64,000 nucleotides of DNA from Pyropia yezoensis (taxonomy: Eukaryota; Rhodophyta; Bangiophyceae; Bangiales; Bangiaceae): the NCBI GenBank assembly GCA_009829735.1, contig CM020618.1:26264894-26328893 (forward strand), in the 5' to 3' direction. The notes under the pieces were generated by a model. That model did not search any database, was not told the DNA's origin, and worked only from the letters and a program-made list of their open reading frames with translations. Each line of letters opens with the position of its first letter. Position 1 is the first letter of the stretch. Shown here piece after piece: positions 33,175-43,828 of this stretch. The translations under genes were made by a program, and so were the position numbers.

Positions 33175-35544
33175 ATGGCGGCGTTTGTGCTCCCTGTGGT
33201 GCCGCCGCGCACGGGCGGCGGCGGCGGGGCGGCGGCGGCGGCGTCTTCCCCCCCGCGTCGCCGCCGCCACCGCTCCCGGCCACTGCCCGTCGTTGCGGTC
33301 GTGGTGCCCATTGTTCGGGCGGCGGCGGTGTTTGAGCCAGACCCCTCCGCGGGGGAGGACGGGGGTGGGGGGGGACGTGGCGCTACCGCCGGTGGCGTCG
33401 GCAGTGGCGTGTGCCGGGGGAAGGCTGGCGCTTCTGTTGTGGGGAGGGCCGCCTGGGGGAGCGGGCTTGCCGCGGCTGAGACTGAGACGGTGGGCACGTC
33501 CCGCCTGTCGGCGACTACCTCTGGGACTTCCACACAGCCGGTGCGGCAGTCGCGGGTGGGCGCTGGCGGTGGGACTGCCCAAGCGGCGGGAGCCACACGG
33601 GAGGATCTCCGAGAAGTGGTTAGCGGCGATGGTGACGGTGTTGCCGCGGCCGGTACCGCTGTGACCGACGGCGATGCCGCAACTCGCCAGGGGGATCATG
33701 ACGGTAAGGGCGGCGCCTCTGCGTGGTCGGGTCGCAAGCACACCGCCTCGGCGCGGGCCAAGATTTCCGCTGCCAACCGCGGACGGGTGCCTTGGAACAA
33801 GGGGCGCCAGCACTCGGAGGAGACCCGCGCGCGCATCGCGGCGGCGACGCGGGCGGCCATGAACCGCCCGGAAGTGCGCAACCGGATGGCAGACAAGAAG
33901 GAGGGACGCAAGCACACCCCCGAGACGCGCGCGAAAATCCGCGCGTCCTGTACTGCCCGCTTCATGTCGTCTCGCAAGGCCATGCAAGCTGCGGCGGCAG
34001 TGGCGGGGGCCGACGACGACGGCGTCGATAGGGAGACCGCCAGCGACGCACCTGTTGCCGCCCCGGTGAGCGCCAAGGTATTTCCTCCCCGCCCACTGGG
34101 GCGTTCTGCCACGACGAAAATGCAGCATGCTGGCGTCGCCCAGCCGCTTCCTTTTTCTTACGACAGTGCCGTCCTTGGGCCTCAAGTCTTGGCCGCGCTG
34201 CCGCGGCTGGCTTATAGGGAGGGCGACAATGCGGCCGCTGGGGACGCCACAGCCGGCGCGTGGGTGACTGACGGCGGCAGCGCCAATGGGGCTGACGGCA
34301 CCGGCGGCAGCTCTGCATCGTTTGCCTCCAAGAGGGGCCCCCTGTCGGCGGAGACGCGTGCCAAACTGTCCCGCCGCATCCGGGATATGTGGGCCAACGA
34401 CCCCGGTTACCGCGCGCGGGTGACGGCGGGCATTGCGTCAAGGGCGTCGGGCAAGGTGCGACAACTGTCAAAGGAGCACCGGGAGGCCATTAGGCAGAGC
34501 CTTCTCTCCCGCAACGCGGACCTCCGGGAGCGGGGGGTGGCCCACCCGTCGACCCGCTACGCGGATGGCCAGCCGTCGCCGCGGCGGCGACGGCGGCCGC
34601 GCGGGGACGACGGCAGGCCGCTGCGGACGCCCGAAGAGCAGGCGGCTCGCGCCGAGGCGAGGCGGCTCAAGCGGCAGGAACGGGAGGACCGCCGCGCGGC
34701 GCGGCGTGCAGCGCGGGCAGAGGAGGAGGCGGCACGGCGGCAGTCTCAGAAGGCACTTGTTTCGCAGCTGGTGAGTGCGGGCTCGCTGCCGCCGCTCGAG
34801 TCTCTTGCGCAGCTGGACTCTTGGTCGGGGGTGCCCGTCGAGGCGGGAAGCGACGACCCAGACGCTGCTGCGTCATACGGTGGGGACGGTGCTCATGGCA
34901 CTTGGGCCACTCCCGCCCACGACAGTGACGCGCCCGACTTTGACGCCATCCGCGCGGCGGGCGCCAGCCTACAGGGCCGCCTCCGCGGCGCGCCAGACGT
35001 CGACGGCGGAAAGACGGGCGGCCGTGAGGAGTTGTTCGGCTCGGCGGGGGCGACCCCGGCCGACGGTTCCGGGGTGTCTGGCCTGGCGGGCGGCGCCCCC
35101 GTTGATGTTCGCGGCGGGGATGCGCCGCTGCCGCCAGAGGTGGTGCTGGAGCGCATTGACTATGGGGATCAGCTGTCGTTTGACCTCGTCTCCTCCCCGT
35201 CCATGCCCGGCGCCGCCGACGTCCTCCACGCTGCCGCCGACGATCTCGCCGACGACCTTCTGCCGGTGGTGGCTGCTGACGCCACCGACGCAGAGGACGA
35301 GGACTTGGACGCGGACTCGGACGAAGAGTCGGACGATGACGGTGACGACTGGGACGATGAGGACGACTCTGACGATTCCGATGACTCGGACGGGGAGGAG
35401 GAGGAAGGGTTTGACTTTTCGTGGGAGTACGAAGTTGAGCCCGCCCCGCGCAGAGCGGCTAAGCCGGTCAACGACGCGCCGGTGCGGAAGCGGATTTTGA
35501 CCTATGTGGACGGCGCCGCCATCATGGTGGACAGCTCTGCGTAG
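33175..35544 (+). CDS. NUMOD3-repeat DNA-binding-like protein
   Basis: A 789-residue protein from the first in-frame ATG. The N-terminal 60 residues are Ala/Pro/Arg-rich and poor in acids, compatible with an organelle-targeting peptide (inference). At about residues 180-270 come NUMOD3-type motifs: SGRKHTASARAKISAANRG, then WNKGRQHSEETRARIAAATR, then EGRKHTPETRAKIRASC. A second cluster follows (GPLSAETRAKLSRRIRDMW, RQLSKEHREAIRQSLL). NUMOD3 is a small DNA-binding module known from homing endonucleases and found in plant and algal plastid-related proteins. No GIY-YIG or HNH nuclease motif is present. The middle is a Lys/Arg/Glu helix; the end is a long Asp/Glu/Ser run and WEYEVEPAPRR. The single uninterrupted frame and coherent motifs make this the best host gene in the window. 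Confidence 0.8.
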   Translation: MAAFVLPVVPPRTGGGGGAAAAASSPPRRRRHRSRPLPVVAVVVPIVRAAAVFEPDPSAGEDGGGGGRGATAGGVGSGVCRGKAGASVVGRAAWGSGLAAAETETVGTSRLSATTSGTSTQPVRQSRVGAGGGTAQAAGATREDLREVVSGDGDGVAAAGTAVTDGDAATRQGDHDGKGGASAWSGRKHTASARAKISAANRGRVPWNKGRQHSEETRARIAAATRAAMNRPEVRNRMADKKEGRKHTPETRAKIRASCTARFMSSRKAMQAAAAVAGADDDGVDRETASDAPVAAPVSAKVFPPRPLGRSATTKMQHAGVAQPLPFSYDSAVLGPQVLAALPRLAYREGDNAAAGDATAGAWVTDGGSANGADGTGGSSASFASKRGPLSAETRAKLSRRIRDMWANDPGYRARVTAGIASRASGKVRQLSKEHREAIRQSLLSRNADLRERGVAHPSTRYADGQPSPRRRRRPRGDDGRPLRTPEEQAARAEARRLKRQEREDRRAARRAARAEEEAARRQSQKALVSQLVSAGSLPPLESLAQLDSWSGVPVEAGSDDPDAAASYGGDGAHGTWATPAHDSDAPDFDAIRAAGASLQGRLRGAPDVDGGKTGGREELFGSAGATPADGSGVSGLAGGAPVDVRGGDAPLPPEVVLERIDYGDQLSFDLVSSPSMPGAADVLHAAADDLADDLLPVVAADATDAEDEDLDADSDEESDDDGDDWDDEDDSDDSDDSDGEEEEGFDFSWEYEVEPAPRRAAKPVNDAPVRKRILTYVDGAAIMVDSSA

Positions 35545-36997
35545 CGTGCTGCTCGGCGTTTTTCTGTCCTTGGCGTGGGCAAGGGGGGGGGGGGTGAGGG
35601 GGGGCGGGGGGGGGGGGGGGGGGGGGTGTTTCGATGTGTGGTGTTTCGTGCTGAAACAGATAACCCTGAAGCATCGCTCTTCAGTCTCGCGTCTTGGCGC
35701 GATCCCCGGCGGCGCTGCGGCCGCTGCCCCGTCGGTCGGTGAGGGCGCGCCCGCACAGGCCGACAGACGTGACGGTATCCCCGGGGAGGATACCCCCCAC
35801 AGCCGTCCCCATCCCGCGCCACGGGGACCGCTTGGTCGCGGGGCGGCTTTCCACGCGGGGCGCCCCCCCGACGAACGGCACCGGCGCGGGGGGGGACCTA
35901 CAAGAAATACCCCCACGCACGGCACACCGGCGCGGGGCCCCGGGCGCAGTCGCCGCTGTCGCCGCCGGGTGCCTCCCTCCCCCTTTTCCCGTCGCCCGGC
36001 GTCCGTATAGCAGTGTTGGCACACGGTGGACGCCGACTCCCGCACCGCCCTCGTGCCCATGGGGACGCGAGCAACCGTGGCCTCGTCCGCATCCGCACCG
36101 CGCCACGCAGGCCCGGGCATCACGGCCATGCCAACCACCGGCCCGGAGGATCTACACGGCGGTGCCAAGTCGCACGACAACGACTCATCCGAGAGCGTTC
36201 AAAGCGAAACGACGTCGGGAAGGGTGGGGGGGGGAAGGGAAAGGGTGGCTCCTGCCGCCCCCGCCGCCCGCCCACTGCCACCCGGGTACTCCACGGCGCG
36301 GGCCGTCACCGTGGATCCCCCGCCAGCGCTGCTCTGAGTCTCCCTGCGGCCGCCCCGGCTCTCCCCGCGGGCACATCTATCACGCGCCCCCTCCCCATCG
36401 ACGCGCCGCCTTCGCACCCTCATCCCCACCCCCCACCTTAACGAGATCAAATGACAATGGAGGAGAAGAAAAAAACGTACGACGGCACCGCCACGCACAA
36501 TGGGGGGCAAACAAAGGGACCCCTGCGGATTGCCGCGACCACCGCTCGCCGCCGCCACGCCCCCACCCCCCCTTCCTCACCACGCCGGCCGCGGGTGCGG
36601 CCGCCTACGGGCACTGCATCAAAGGCAGTGAGGACGGCGGTGCGGTCAAGGACAAAGCACGGCGGCGGCGGCGGCACCAGCGGTGGCTGCCGGGGGGCTG
36701 CCAACGGGGGCGCCGCCGACGACGCGGTCGCCGCCCCCGCCGCCGCCGCAGACACGGGTGCCGCCACGGTCGCAGCCGGCGCCGCCGACGGCGCTGCCGG
36801 GGCTGCCGACGCCCGCGGGTGGGTGTTGCCGCCCGCCGCCCCGCCGACTGGGCGCACCACCCCCCGTGGCGAGGCAGCGGTTGCGCCCGCCCGCAGGCCC
36901 ACCCCATGGCCACCTCTGGCCAGCGCAGCGGGCGTCCCCGCCGCGGGCTGACCCGTTGCCGCCGTTGCCGCCGCTGCCGCTGACGCCGTCGCCGCCA
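35545..36997. other. Post-gene G-tract and low-complexity DNA
   Basis: Long G runs begin 39 bases after the NUMOD3 stop (35583-35630). The rest is GC-rich with overlapping long frames on both strands (429 codons plus, others minus) typical of composition. No domain seen. Confidence 0.45.
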
Positions 36998-37329
36998 CCG
37001 TCGGTTGCTGCTGCTGCTGCCAACTGCGTGCCGCCCGGCGAGGCGGTCAAAGCGGTCACCCGCCGACAGGGGCGCCGCAACCACTGGGGGCGGCGTAGAG
37101 CGCGGCAGCAGGCGCCACCGAGCCCCGGTGGGCGGTCGCGGCCGCGCCACCGCCGGGGGCAGTGACCCCAGCCGGCCGCGGGGATGGCACCACGCCGTCG
37201 CGGCCGCGCTCCCCCGGCGTGGGCGGACCCCCCCCAACCGCGGGCTGGGGAGCCAGCACAACAGCATCCCCGCCCACGCCAGCAGGCGGGGCGCCGCCGA
37301 CGCCCGTCGCCGCCACTGTGGCGGCTGCC

Positions 37330-37993
37330 GCGGCCGCCCGCGCGGCGCTCGTTGGTCAGCCCGGCGAGGCGCGCAAACTCGCGCTTGGCGGGGGCGGGCC
37401 CGTCGCCCTCGGGCCCCCCCCGGTAGGCACTGCAGTAGAGCTCGCTCGCGGTTGCCACTCGCGAGCGGCCGTCGGCATGCAACGAGCGCATCACCCGGTC
37501 GTAGACGCCAAACAGGTGCTGCACGTCCACCACCGCGTACTCGAGGGCCTCCACGTCAGGTGGCTGCGCCGCCGACAGCGCAGGGTCGGCCACGAACCGC
37601 GCCTTGACTGCCGCCTTGAGCGCCACGTCCGCCACCGACGCGGGCGCGTACTTGCACAGCAGCGTCGACAGGGATGCGTCCGCGTCGCGTCGGCAGTCGT
37701 GGAGGAGCTTGGTGAGGGACGGGTCCTCGCGCAGCGCCCGCACCGGCGCCAGCACCCCCGCACACGTAACAGTGTCAAAGAGGTAGGCCCGCCTCGGCGA
37801 TGCAATCTGCACCAGGCAAAAGGCGGCCGCTGCGCGACAGCGCCACCCCCTCGCAGTCCACCGCCAGCGTACGAAACGTGGACAGGTACGCCGCCGCGGC
37901 CGTGACGGCGGCCACCGACGTGACCAGTCCCACCGCCACGCCGGTACGCAAAGAGGAGGCCGCCTCCGCGGGCGACGCGGGCGGCAGGGCCAT
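37330..37993 (-). pseudogene. DEDD 3'-5' exonuclease (RNase D/EXD1-like), one-base frameshift
   Basis: Start ATG at 37993 (MALPPASPAEA). A hydrophobic segment (GVAVGLVTSVAAVTAAAAYL) is followed by exonuclease motif I, LAVDCEGVALSRSGR. The frame then shifts: FCLVQIASPRRAYLFD and motif II, KLLHDCRRDADA, lie in another frame, as does motif III-like EYAVVDVQHLFGVYDRV. The shift falls in AAAA at 37818-37821 (TTTT on the coding strand); removing one base would rejoin the motifs. This is either an assembly or sequencing error or a recent inactivation. The family trims RNA or DNA 3' ends using two metal ions held by the Asp/Glu residues. The 3' end is unclear because Gly/Ala-rich sequence continues to about 36646. 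Confidence 0.65.
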
Positions 37994-38039
37994 GCCCTCC
38001 TCGCCCGCCGCCGCCGCCGCCGTCGCCGGGCCCGCCCGG

Positions 38040-38770
38040 ACCGCCCGCAGCGGCGGCCGCCGTCGGCTGGCCCCCACCCTCGCCGCCGCCAGCCGGCCGT
38101 TGCTCCCCCGGCGCTTCCACCGCCGCCACCGCCGGCTGCCCATCGCTCTCTCGCCGCGGCCACCGCGGCCGCCGGCTCTCTGGTAGCCCGTCCGCCGCTC
38201 GCTGTCGGCTGCCCCCCGGCAGCTGCCGCTGTCGCCGCCGCCGCCGGCTGGCCGCCCTCACCGCCGCTACCGACGCCCGGTCGCTGCCCCCCCCGCCACC
38301 GCCGGCTGGCAGCCACCCCCGCTGCCGCTGGCTATCTGCTGCCCCCCACCTCTGCCGTTACCGTCGCCGGCTGGCCTCTGCCTCCGTCACCGCCAGCTGG
38401 CCGCGTCTGCCGCCACTGCCGGCTGGCGGCCGCCCTTGCCGTCGCTGGCTGGCCGCCGCCCTCGCCGCCGCCGGCTGGCCGCCGCCTCCACCGCGGCCGG
38501 CAGGCTACCCTTCCCCCTACTCTCCCGCCACGGCCGCTACCGCTGCCGCTTGCTCACCGGCCTCCCGCCGCTGCCACCGCCGCTGCAGCCTGGCGGCCGC
38601 CACCACCGCCGCCCGCTGGCCGCTGCCTCACCCCTGCTGCCGCCGCCGCCGCCGGCCGGCTGCCACGGCTGCAGCCACCGCTGGCTGGCCGCCGCGGCCG
38701 CCGCCGCCGGCTGGCCGCCGGCCCCGCCGCTCCCATTTACTCGCTGCCCCCCCCCTGCCGCCGCCGCCGC
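38040..38770. repeat. GC-rich degenerate minisatellite
   Basis: The core GCCGGCTGGC(C/A)GCC recurs ten or more times at uneven 30-60 bp intervals, mixed with CCG triplets. Translations give GGQPAA- or AGWPP-like repeats in whatever frame is read, so long frames here are not evidence for genes. It sits immediately upstream of the exonuclease start. Confidence 0.65.
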
Positions 38771-40222
38771 CGCCGCCACCGCCCCCGCCGCGCCCTCCCG
38801 CGGCCGGTGTTGCTGTCGCTGCCGCCGCGCTCAGGTCGGCACCCCCCGCCGCCACCGCAGGCTTCCGTGGCAGCTGGTGAACGGCTACTCTTCCCCCGCC
38901 GCCGCTGGGCACCACCGCCGCTTCCCGGCCCCCCACCTCCGCCGCAATGTACCTTCACTTGACTGCGCATGAAGACTCCGTGGGATGTCTTTTTGGGCGC
39001 TTACATGTGCGCTCCCGAAGCGCCGGTTTGTGGCTATTTGCGACTGAGAATGCTTCAATCCACCGTCTATATCTGTCATATCGTGTTCATGACCACCAGG
39101 TGGGTCAAGCCTCGTTGCGCTGTCTGTTCAAACGGATGGCGGAAACTTGGTGCCTTTGAGGGCTTCATCGAGTCACTTCTGCTGACCTCCGCACACTTCT
39201 GACTTCACACGCGTTCTCAGTGACCCTGTTTTGGTCGCCCTGGATTGTTGCGTCGGTCTTCGGTGACACTTGGTTCTGCGGTACTGCAACAAGCCATCAC
39301 CACGCACACCCGCGCGAACTCAGGTAAAGACCACCTTTTGAACAGCGCCTGGACAGGCCAAAACCAGGTCGCTGAGAATGCTCCTGGCGTCAGAACCTTG
39401 AGCAGACGAGTAGAAGTACGTCTCTGAGGACCTCTTCAGCTTCCGCGTATGCGGTCATGGCCAGGCCGCCAATTGGCAAAAAGCTACGAATTTCTCGTTC
39501 TTGATTTGTTCCCAATGCAGTAATTGTGGACTCTGATGCATCTGCTGCCGAGGATACTGTGCTTCCGGTCAGAGGTGGATGTTGAAGGGACGTAAGGGGT
39601 GGGATCCATTGGTCCAGAAAGCGTTTTTCATATCCTTCACGTACCGGCAACATCCATTTTTATAGGAAGCCCTATTGCCGCAGAGTTGGTCTCGCAGACG
39701 AGGCTGTAGACACCATTTGCCTGTGATAAAGTTGCTTTTGTCAGTGACTTTGTGCCTCATGGCCATGTAAATGCCCTCGCAAGCTCGAAGGCAGAATGAC
39801 TTCCCTCAAGACGACCACCACTGACCAGGCCACCCCCCCGCGCCATCGGCTATGCTCCCCTGCCCAAACCACGCTGACCCTGGACCTACTTTTCGCCGTG
39901 CCGTCGCCGCAGCCTGCGCCTGCACTCTGCAGCGTGGGGGGATGGGGGGCGGCTCTCGGCGCACGGCCTCGAGGAGCGCGTCCACGGCCATGCAAAGCGC
40001 GGCCATACAATGGCCGAGCGCACATGCACTGAGCGGCCGTGCACCCGCCAACACAGCAGCGGCACCATCGTGGAGCAGCGGTAGGGACTTGGCGCGGTGA
40101 GCAAGCGAGGAGACAGCTGGAACACCCAGGATAAACAGCCCGCGCAGGGCCAAGTGTTCGCGCGCGCGCGGCGAAGCGCCCGCGCGCGACCCGCGCAGCC
40201 GCCAAACAGCACGGGAGGAACA
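38771..40222. other. No supported gene
   Basis: Minus-strand frames at 39766-39569 and 39653-39390 have fairly normal composition (KDMKNAFWTNG and FLDQWIPPLTSLQH) and could be fragments of one broken exon. No family is recognised. Confidence 0.4.
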
Positions 40223-40299
40223 CCCCCAACAAAAGCTGGGGGAACAACCACCCCAAAGTTGGGGGAACAACCACTACTGAGCACATCCTATTGGTAAAT

Positions 40300-40395
40300 C
40301 TGCCTTCGATATTCGGCCCCCTGCCTTCGATGTTCCGGGCCCGAACATCGAAGGCAGATGCGGAACATCGAAGGCAGATGCGGAACATCGAAGGC
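40300..40395. repeat. 37-bp palindrome plus 20-bp tandem array
   Basis: At 40321-40357, CTGCCTTCGATGTTC is followed by CGGGCCC and then the exact complement of the 15-base arm. The 20-base unit GAACATCGAAGGCAGATGCG then repeats from 40343, 40363 and partially 40383. An inverted variant lies at 40300-40316. No host-element ends are evident. Confidence 0.85.
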
Positions 40396-40609
40396 TGTGG
40401 TTTCCACCTCACACCCCGAAATTGACCCCTCCAGCAACGAGCTGTCGCTCATGGTCGCGGTACGTGCTGTAGTGGTCACCCGTTTGCGTTGTTCTCCCCC
40501 CATTGTACCACACATACCCTGCGCCCCGCACCGCCCCCCCCACCCAACAAGGTCGCCTACCCGTGGCGGAGCCGGCCACGTAGCTGGAACTTCCTCAGGA
40601 CCTGATGCA

Positions 40610-40887
40610 GCGCGGCAGCAGGCGGATTCTCCCAGCAAGGAGGGGGAGAATGCGTCGTCACCGGGGAGGGAGCTTCCCCCTGTGGACCCGTCTGCGCGGG
40701 CCTGTGAGCCTTATCCTACTCTATCTGGTAAAAAACTGGTTTCCCAGTTGATGTTGGCCATCCCCGGTGTGTCTCGCATGACTGAGGATGCTGATATGCT
40801 CGAGGAGGCGGCGCGCAAGGCGGCAGAGAAAAAGCAGCGCACGGATAATCGCGCTCGAGAAGCCCTCATCACCAGGGACAGGCGGGT
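40610..40887 (+). CDS. Possible exon, unknown function
   Basis: A plus-strand frame with normal composition contains a charged helical stretch (MTEDADMLEEAARKAAEKKQ). It ends at a plausible donor (GGCGG before GTGAGG). It lies only about 40 bases left of the Tigger terminus, so the transposon may have landed beside or within this gene. No family recognised. Confidence 0.3.
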
Positions 40888-40928
40888 GAGGGGACCAATC
40901 AAAACAGTGCAAAAAACAGCGTTTCCTT

Positions 40929-43828
40929 GTGTCCATTCTACTTAGAGGATGATATGATCCGATTCGGATCATACGATCCTCGTTTTTGGCCACGTTTTCT
41001 CGACGGCTGGGGTGTCTGCTGAGCTTTTTGACAGCAGAATCGGACTCAGCCCAGTCTCTTTACAGTGCGTACGCGATTATGTCCAGGAGTGTCCCCAAGA
41101 AGTAGCCCGCTTCTGTACCGCACCGTTCGGAGCCGGTACAGTACTGTTCCGACGTGATGTACAATCAAGTACTGCGACTTGGCATTTGGCGAGGAGAATC
41201 GTGATTGTAATGGTACAAAGTACAAGAACGTCTCTCATGACTTGGGCAGGAACAGTGCAGAGGGGGCGGCGGACAGAGGACGCGGACCGCGGCTGCGACA
41301 GGAAGGATAGCCGTGAGGGAGGAGAGTGAAGGAGAGAGGGGGGACGAAAGGTGCGGGGAACGGGAGGGCGGTGGATGAGGATGGTTGCAGACCAAACCTC
41401 TTTTGGGCAGACGGAGTGTACGGGGACCGCTGAGGTTCTGGTAGGCAGCTGGATGAAGCGACGCGGACGGGAGTGGCCAGGCCCGTGGAACATGTATCTG
41501 GAGATGTAAGTGCTGTCCCGGCAAGCGTACTAAAAGAGCAATAAAAGGGTATGGGAACGGCTCACTCGTCCTCCAGCTCCCCGTTCAGAACCATATCTTC
41601 TGTCTCGTCAATCGTACCCACGTCGTTCTCAGCATTCATCCACCGCTGTGCCGCGCGCACGCGGCCGGGCGCGTCCACTCCCACAAACTCGTCCGCCTGC
41701 GAGGCGTTGGCCATCATGGCTACAGTACCTGAGACGTCCATATGGGCGTTATCAAACGCAGTTACGATGCCGAGGACCAGCCGGCGTACTTCAGCCTCGG
41801 CCACGTCCGGCAGTACGTTGGCCTTAAGCCAGCAGTTGGCCAGCTGAGCCGCCGGCACAATTGCCCACTCTTACTTGGTAATCTTGGCTGCGTCGCCCGG
41901 GTGAGCCTGGACGCCAACATCTAGACCCCCGCGGCGTGGGACACGAGGCGGCGGAGCCCCCGAGGCCACCAACCCGTCGAAGATTTGTACCACGCGCTGC
42001 AGCAGCCTAAACTTGTACCGTCGCTTAACAGCACCAATCACACTTGCGTCTAGCCGCTGGTACACAGCTGTGGTGTAAGGTGAGAGCTCAATCAATGTCA
42101 CCTGGGGGTCGACAATGTAAGAATGACACGCCAGGTTGTCCATAATGAGGTAGACGTGAGAGCCCGTCCGAGTCCGTGTGGACGGCCGGAAAACTTCTTG
42201 AAACCAGCGCTTGAAGACTCTTGCATCTGTCCAAGCGAACTTCTGGCAGAAGTACGGCAATGGGCACTGGTTCGAAGCCCCGACGAAGCACATCGGCTGC
42301 ATCGCCTTGCCAATAATGGCTATTGGATGCATGTGCGACCCTGTAGCATTGCAGCACAGAGTTAAGGTGACCCTATCCTTACTATTCATGGCCTTGGAGC
42401 CCCTTGCCTCTCGACGGTCCTCCCCAGGAACGTAGGACCGCGAAGGCAATCCACGGCACAGGAGGCCCGTTTCATCTACATCGTAAATGAGGTCGGGGTC
42501 AACTCCCGCCAACTGCCTACGAATGTCTGCCATTCTTGCCGCCGCCTCTTCCACATTGGCCGAAGCTCCACACCCGTGGAGCGCCACGCTTGTCCAACCG
42601 TGCCGCCGAGCCCAGTTCTGCGAAAAACCACATGAAGCCGAGAAGTTTGTAACGCCTAGTGCTGACGCAATCTGAAGCGCCTTCGCCCGAAGAATGGCGA
42701 GCGAGAGAGGGACGCGCTTGTGACCCCGGGCCCGCACAGCAAAGGACCACGCGGCCAACCGGGCGTCGACCTCCGAGAACGCGCCGGTCCCAGACAACAC
42801 GGCGTCCAGTGATGAACCTGCGGCCGCTCGCGCGCGCAGGGCAGCGCCGCTTGCCGGCCGTCTTCCACTGGATGACCTGCAGATTAGTGTCCAGGCTCAT
42901 AGGCGTTCGCCTCCGTCGAGCACCGGCCACTCTTCTTGCGGGCGCCCGAGATGAGAAAGGTGACGAGAGCACAGCGTGGGCTGATACCGCCGCCGCCCGA
43001 GCTGCTGCCCGGATGCCCGATGACCATTCAGGACTGGCGTGAGGATGTGTCACGGAAATGGACGCCTCCGCAGCGGCGGCTGCTGCTTCCACGGCGGTCG
43101 CGATCCGTCGAGGCATGTCACCATCCGTGGTGGCCAGGGGCGGTGGCACAGCTCCCGCTGTGGCTGACGGCGAGGCAACTCCTCCGGGAAGACCATGAGA
43201 TTGCGGGCGATTGCCTGGGTGCGGGGGCAAATCGGGGCTTGGGTGAGGGTTTGGGTGGGGGGGCGAATCGGCAGGGGGGGGGGGGAGCGCGAAGCGGCGG
43301 GGGGGCGTGGGGGGGAGGGGGAAGTCATACCAACATCCACGAAAAGTGAAGCGCAAGCAGTGTAACAGCACCGACGTATTACACTACTAAAGTGAAGCGG
43401 CGTGGTCTTGGAAGGCAGTCGCGAGACGGTCAAGGACAACGCGGTACAGTTTCGCGCGAGAGAAGCGGTCCACGACGATGGCGCCCGGGTCGTCGCCGAC
43501 TTCTCGGCCGTGGCCCACCGCCGCCAGGCGATGCCTTGGTCGCTCTCCCAGGATGTCATGTAAGTGCTGCAACTTTTGTGCAATGCCTCAGAAGATGGTC
43601 AGAGAAGTACACTATTGGCAATTCGCGGTACAATGCTGAGGAGCTCTCTCGTGCGTTGTTCGGCTCGTTTATATCCAGGGGTGGATACAAACGAGCCCGA
43701 TCTGATCGCGTACGCTCTGTACCCTTACGATTTCGTATCAACGGATGCTGGAATTGACGATTCCGTGAAAGGATCCTATGAACCCTTTGGGAGGATCAGA
43801 TGATCCTCCGACGAAGTAGAATAGATAC
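40929..43828 (-). mobile_element. pogo/Tigger-like DNA transposon
   Basis: The ends are 15-bp imperfect inverted repeats, GTGTCCATTCTACTT on the left (40929-40943) and the complement of GTATCTATTCTACTT on the right (43814-43828); 13 of 15 bases agree. Subterminal palindromes built on GATCC lie at 40953-40973 and 43790-43809. A minus-strand DDE transposase occupies the middle. A G-rich tract (43275-43322) lies upstream of the transposase. One end abuts TA and the other TT, so the target duplication is not clean. Confidence 0.75.
41562..42900 (-). pseudogene. Tigger/pogo transposase (CENP-B HTH plus DDE_1)
   Basis: ATG at 42900 opens a psq-like helix (MSLDTNLQVIQWKTAGKRR). A frameshift near 42840-42855 leads into the main frame. 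It then shows a CENP-B-type helix-turn-helix (DARLAAWSFAVRARGHKRVP, NFSASCGFSQNWARRHGW) and the DDE_1 catalytic core: D in IYDVDETGLLC, VTLTLCCNATGSH, D in YLIMDNLACHS, and the third D in VYQRLDASVIGAVKRRY (usually QPLD). The frame ends with an in-frame TAA at 41873-41871. It continues without a shift to EDMVLNGELEDE at 41562. The TAA lies in AAGTAAGAG, which resembles a splice donor, but no convincing intron follows. Probably recently inactivated. Confidence 0.8.

Noticed and set aside
32638..34185. A 515-codon minus frame opposite the NUMOD3 gene
   Set aside because: It is antisense to a frame with clear motifs and is Arg/His/Gly-rich.
36646..38316. A 556-codon minus frame and several long plus frames across the same DNA
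   Set aside because: The triplet-rich minisatellite keeps all frames open. Only the segment with DEDD exonuclease motifs (37330-37993) is supported.
40121..40276. Hairpins CCCCC..GGGGG near 40230-40266 as members of the Ty3 hairpin set
   Set aside because: The loops are longer and do not match N-A-S-T-N; the GGAACAACCACC repeats suggest a local tandem duplication.
41840..41873. A 31-base intron explaining the in-frame TAA of the Tigger transposase
   Set aside because: The donor AAGTAAGAG is good, but the nearest AG gives an implausibly short intron. A stop mutation is simpler.
42262..42280. GGTTCGAAGCC as a tRNA B box
   Set aside because: It lies inside the conserved transposase coding sequence with no A box or clover-leaf.
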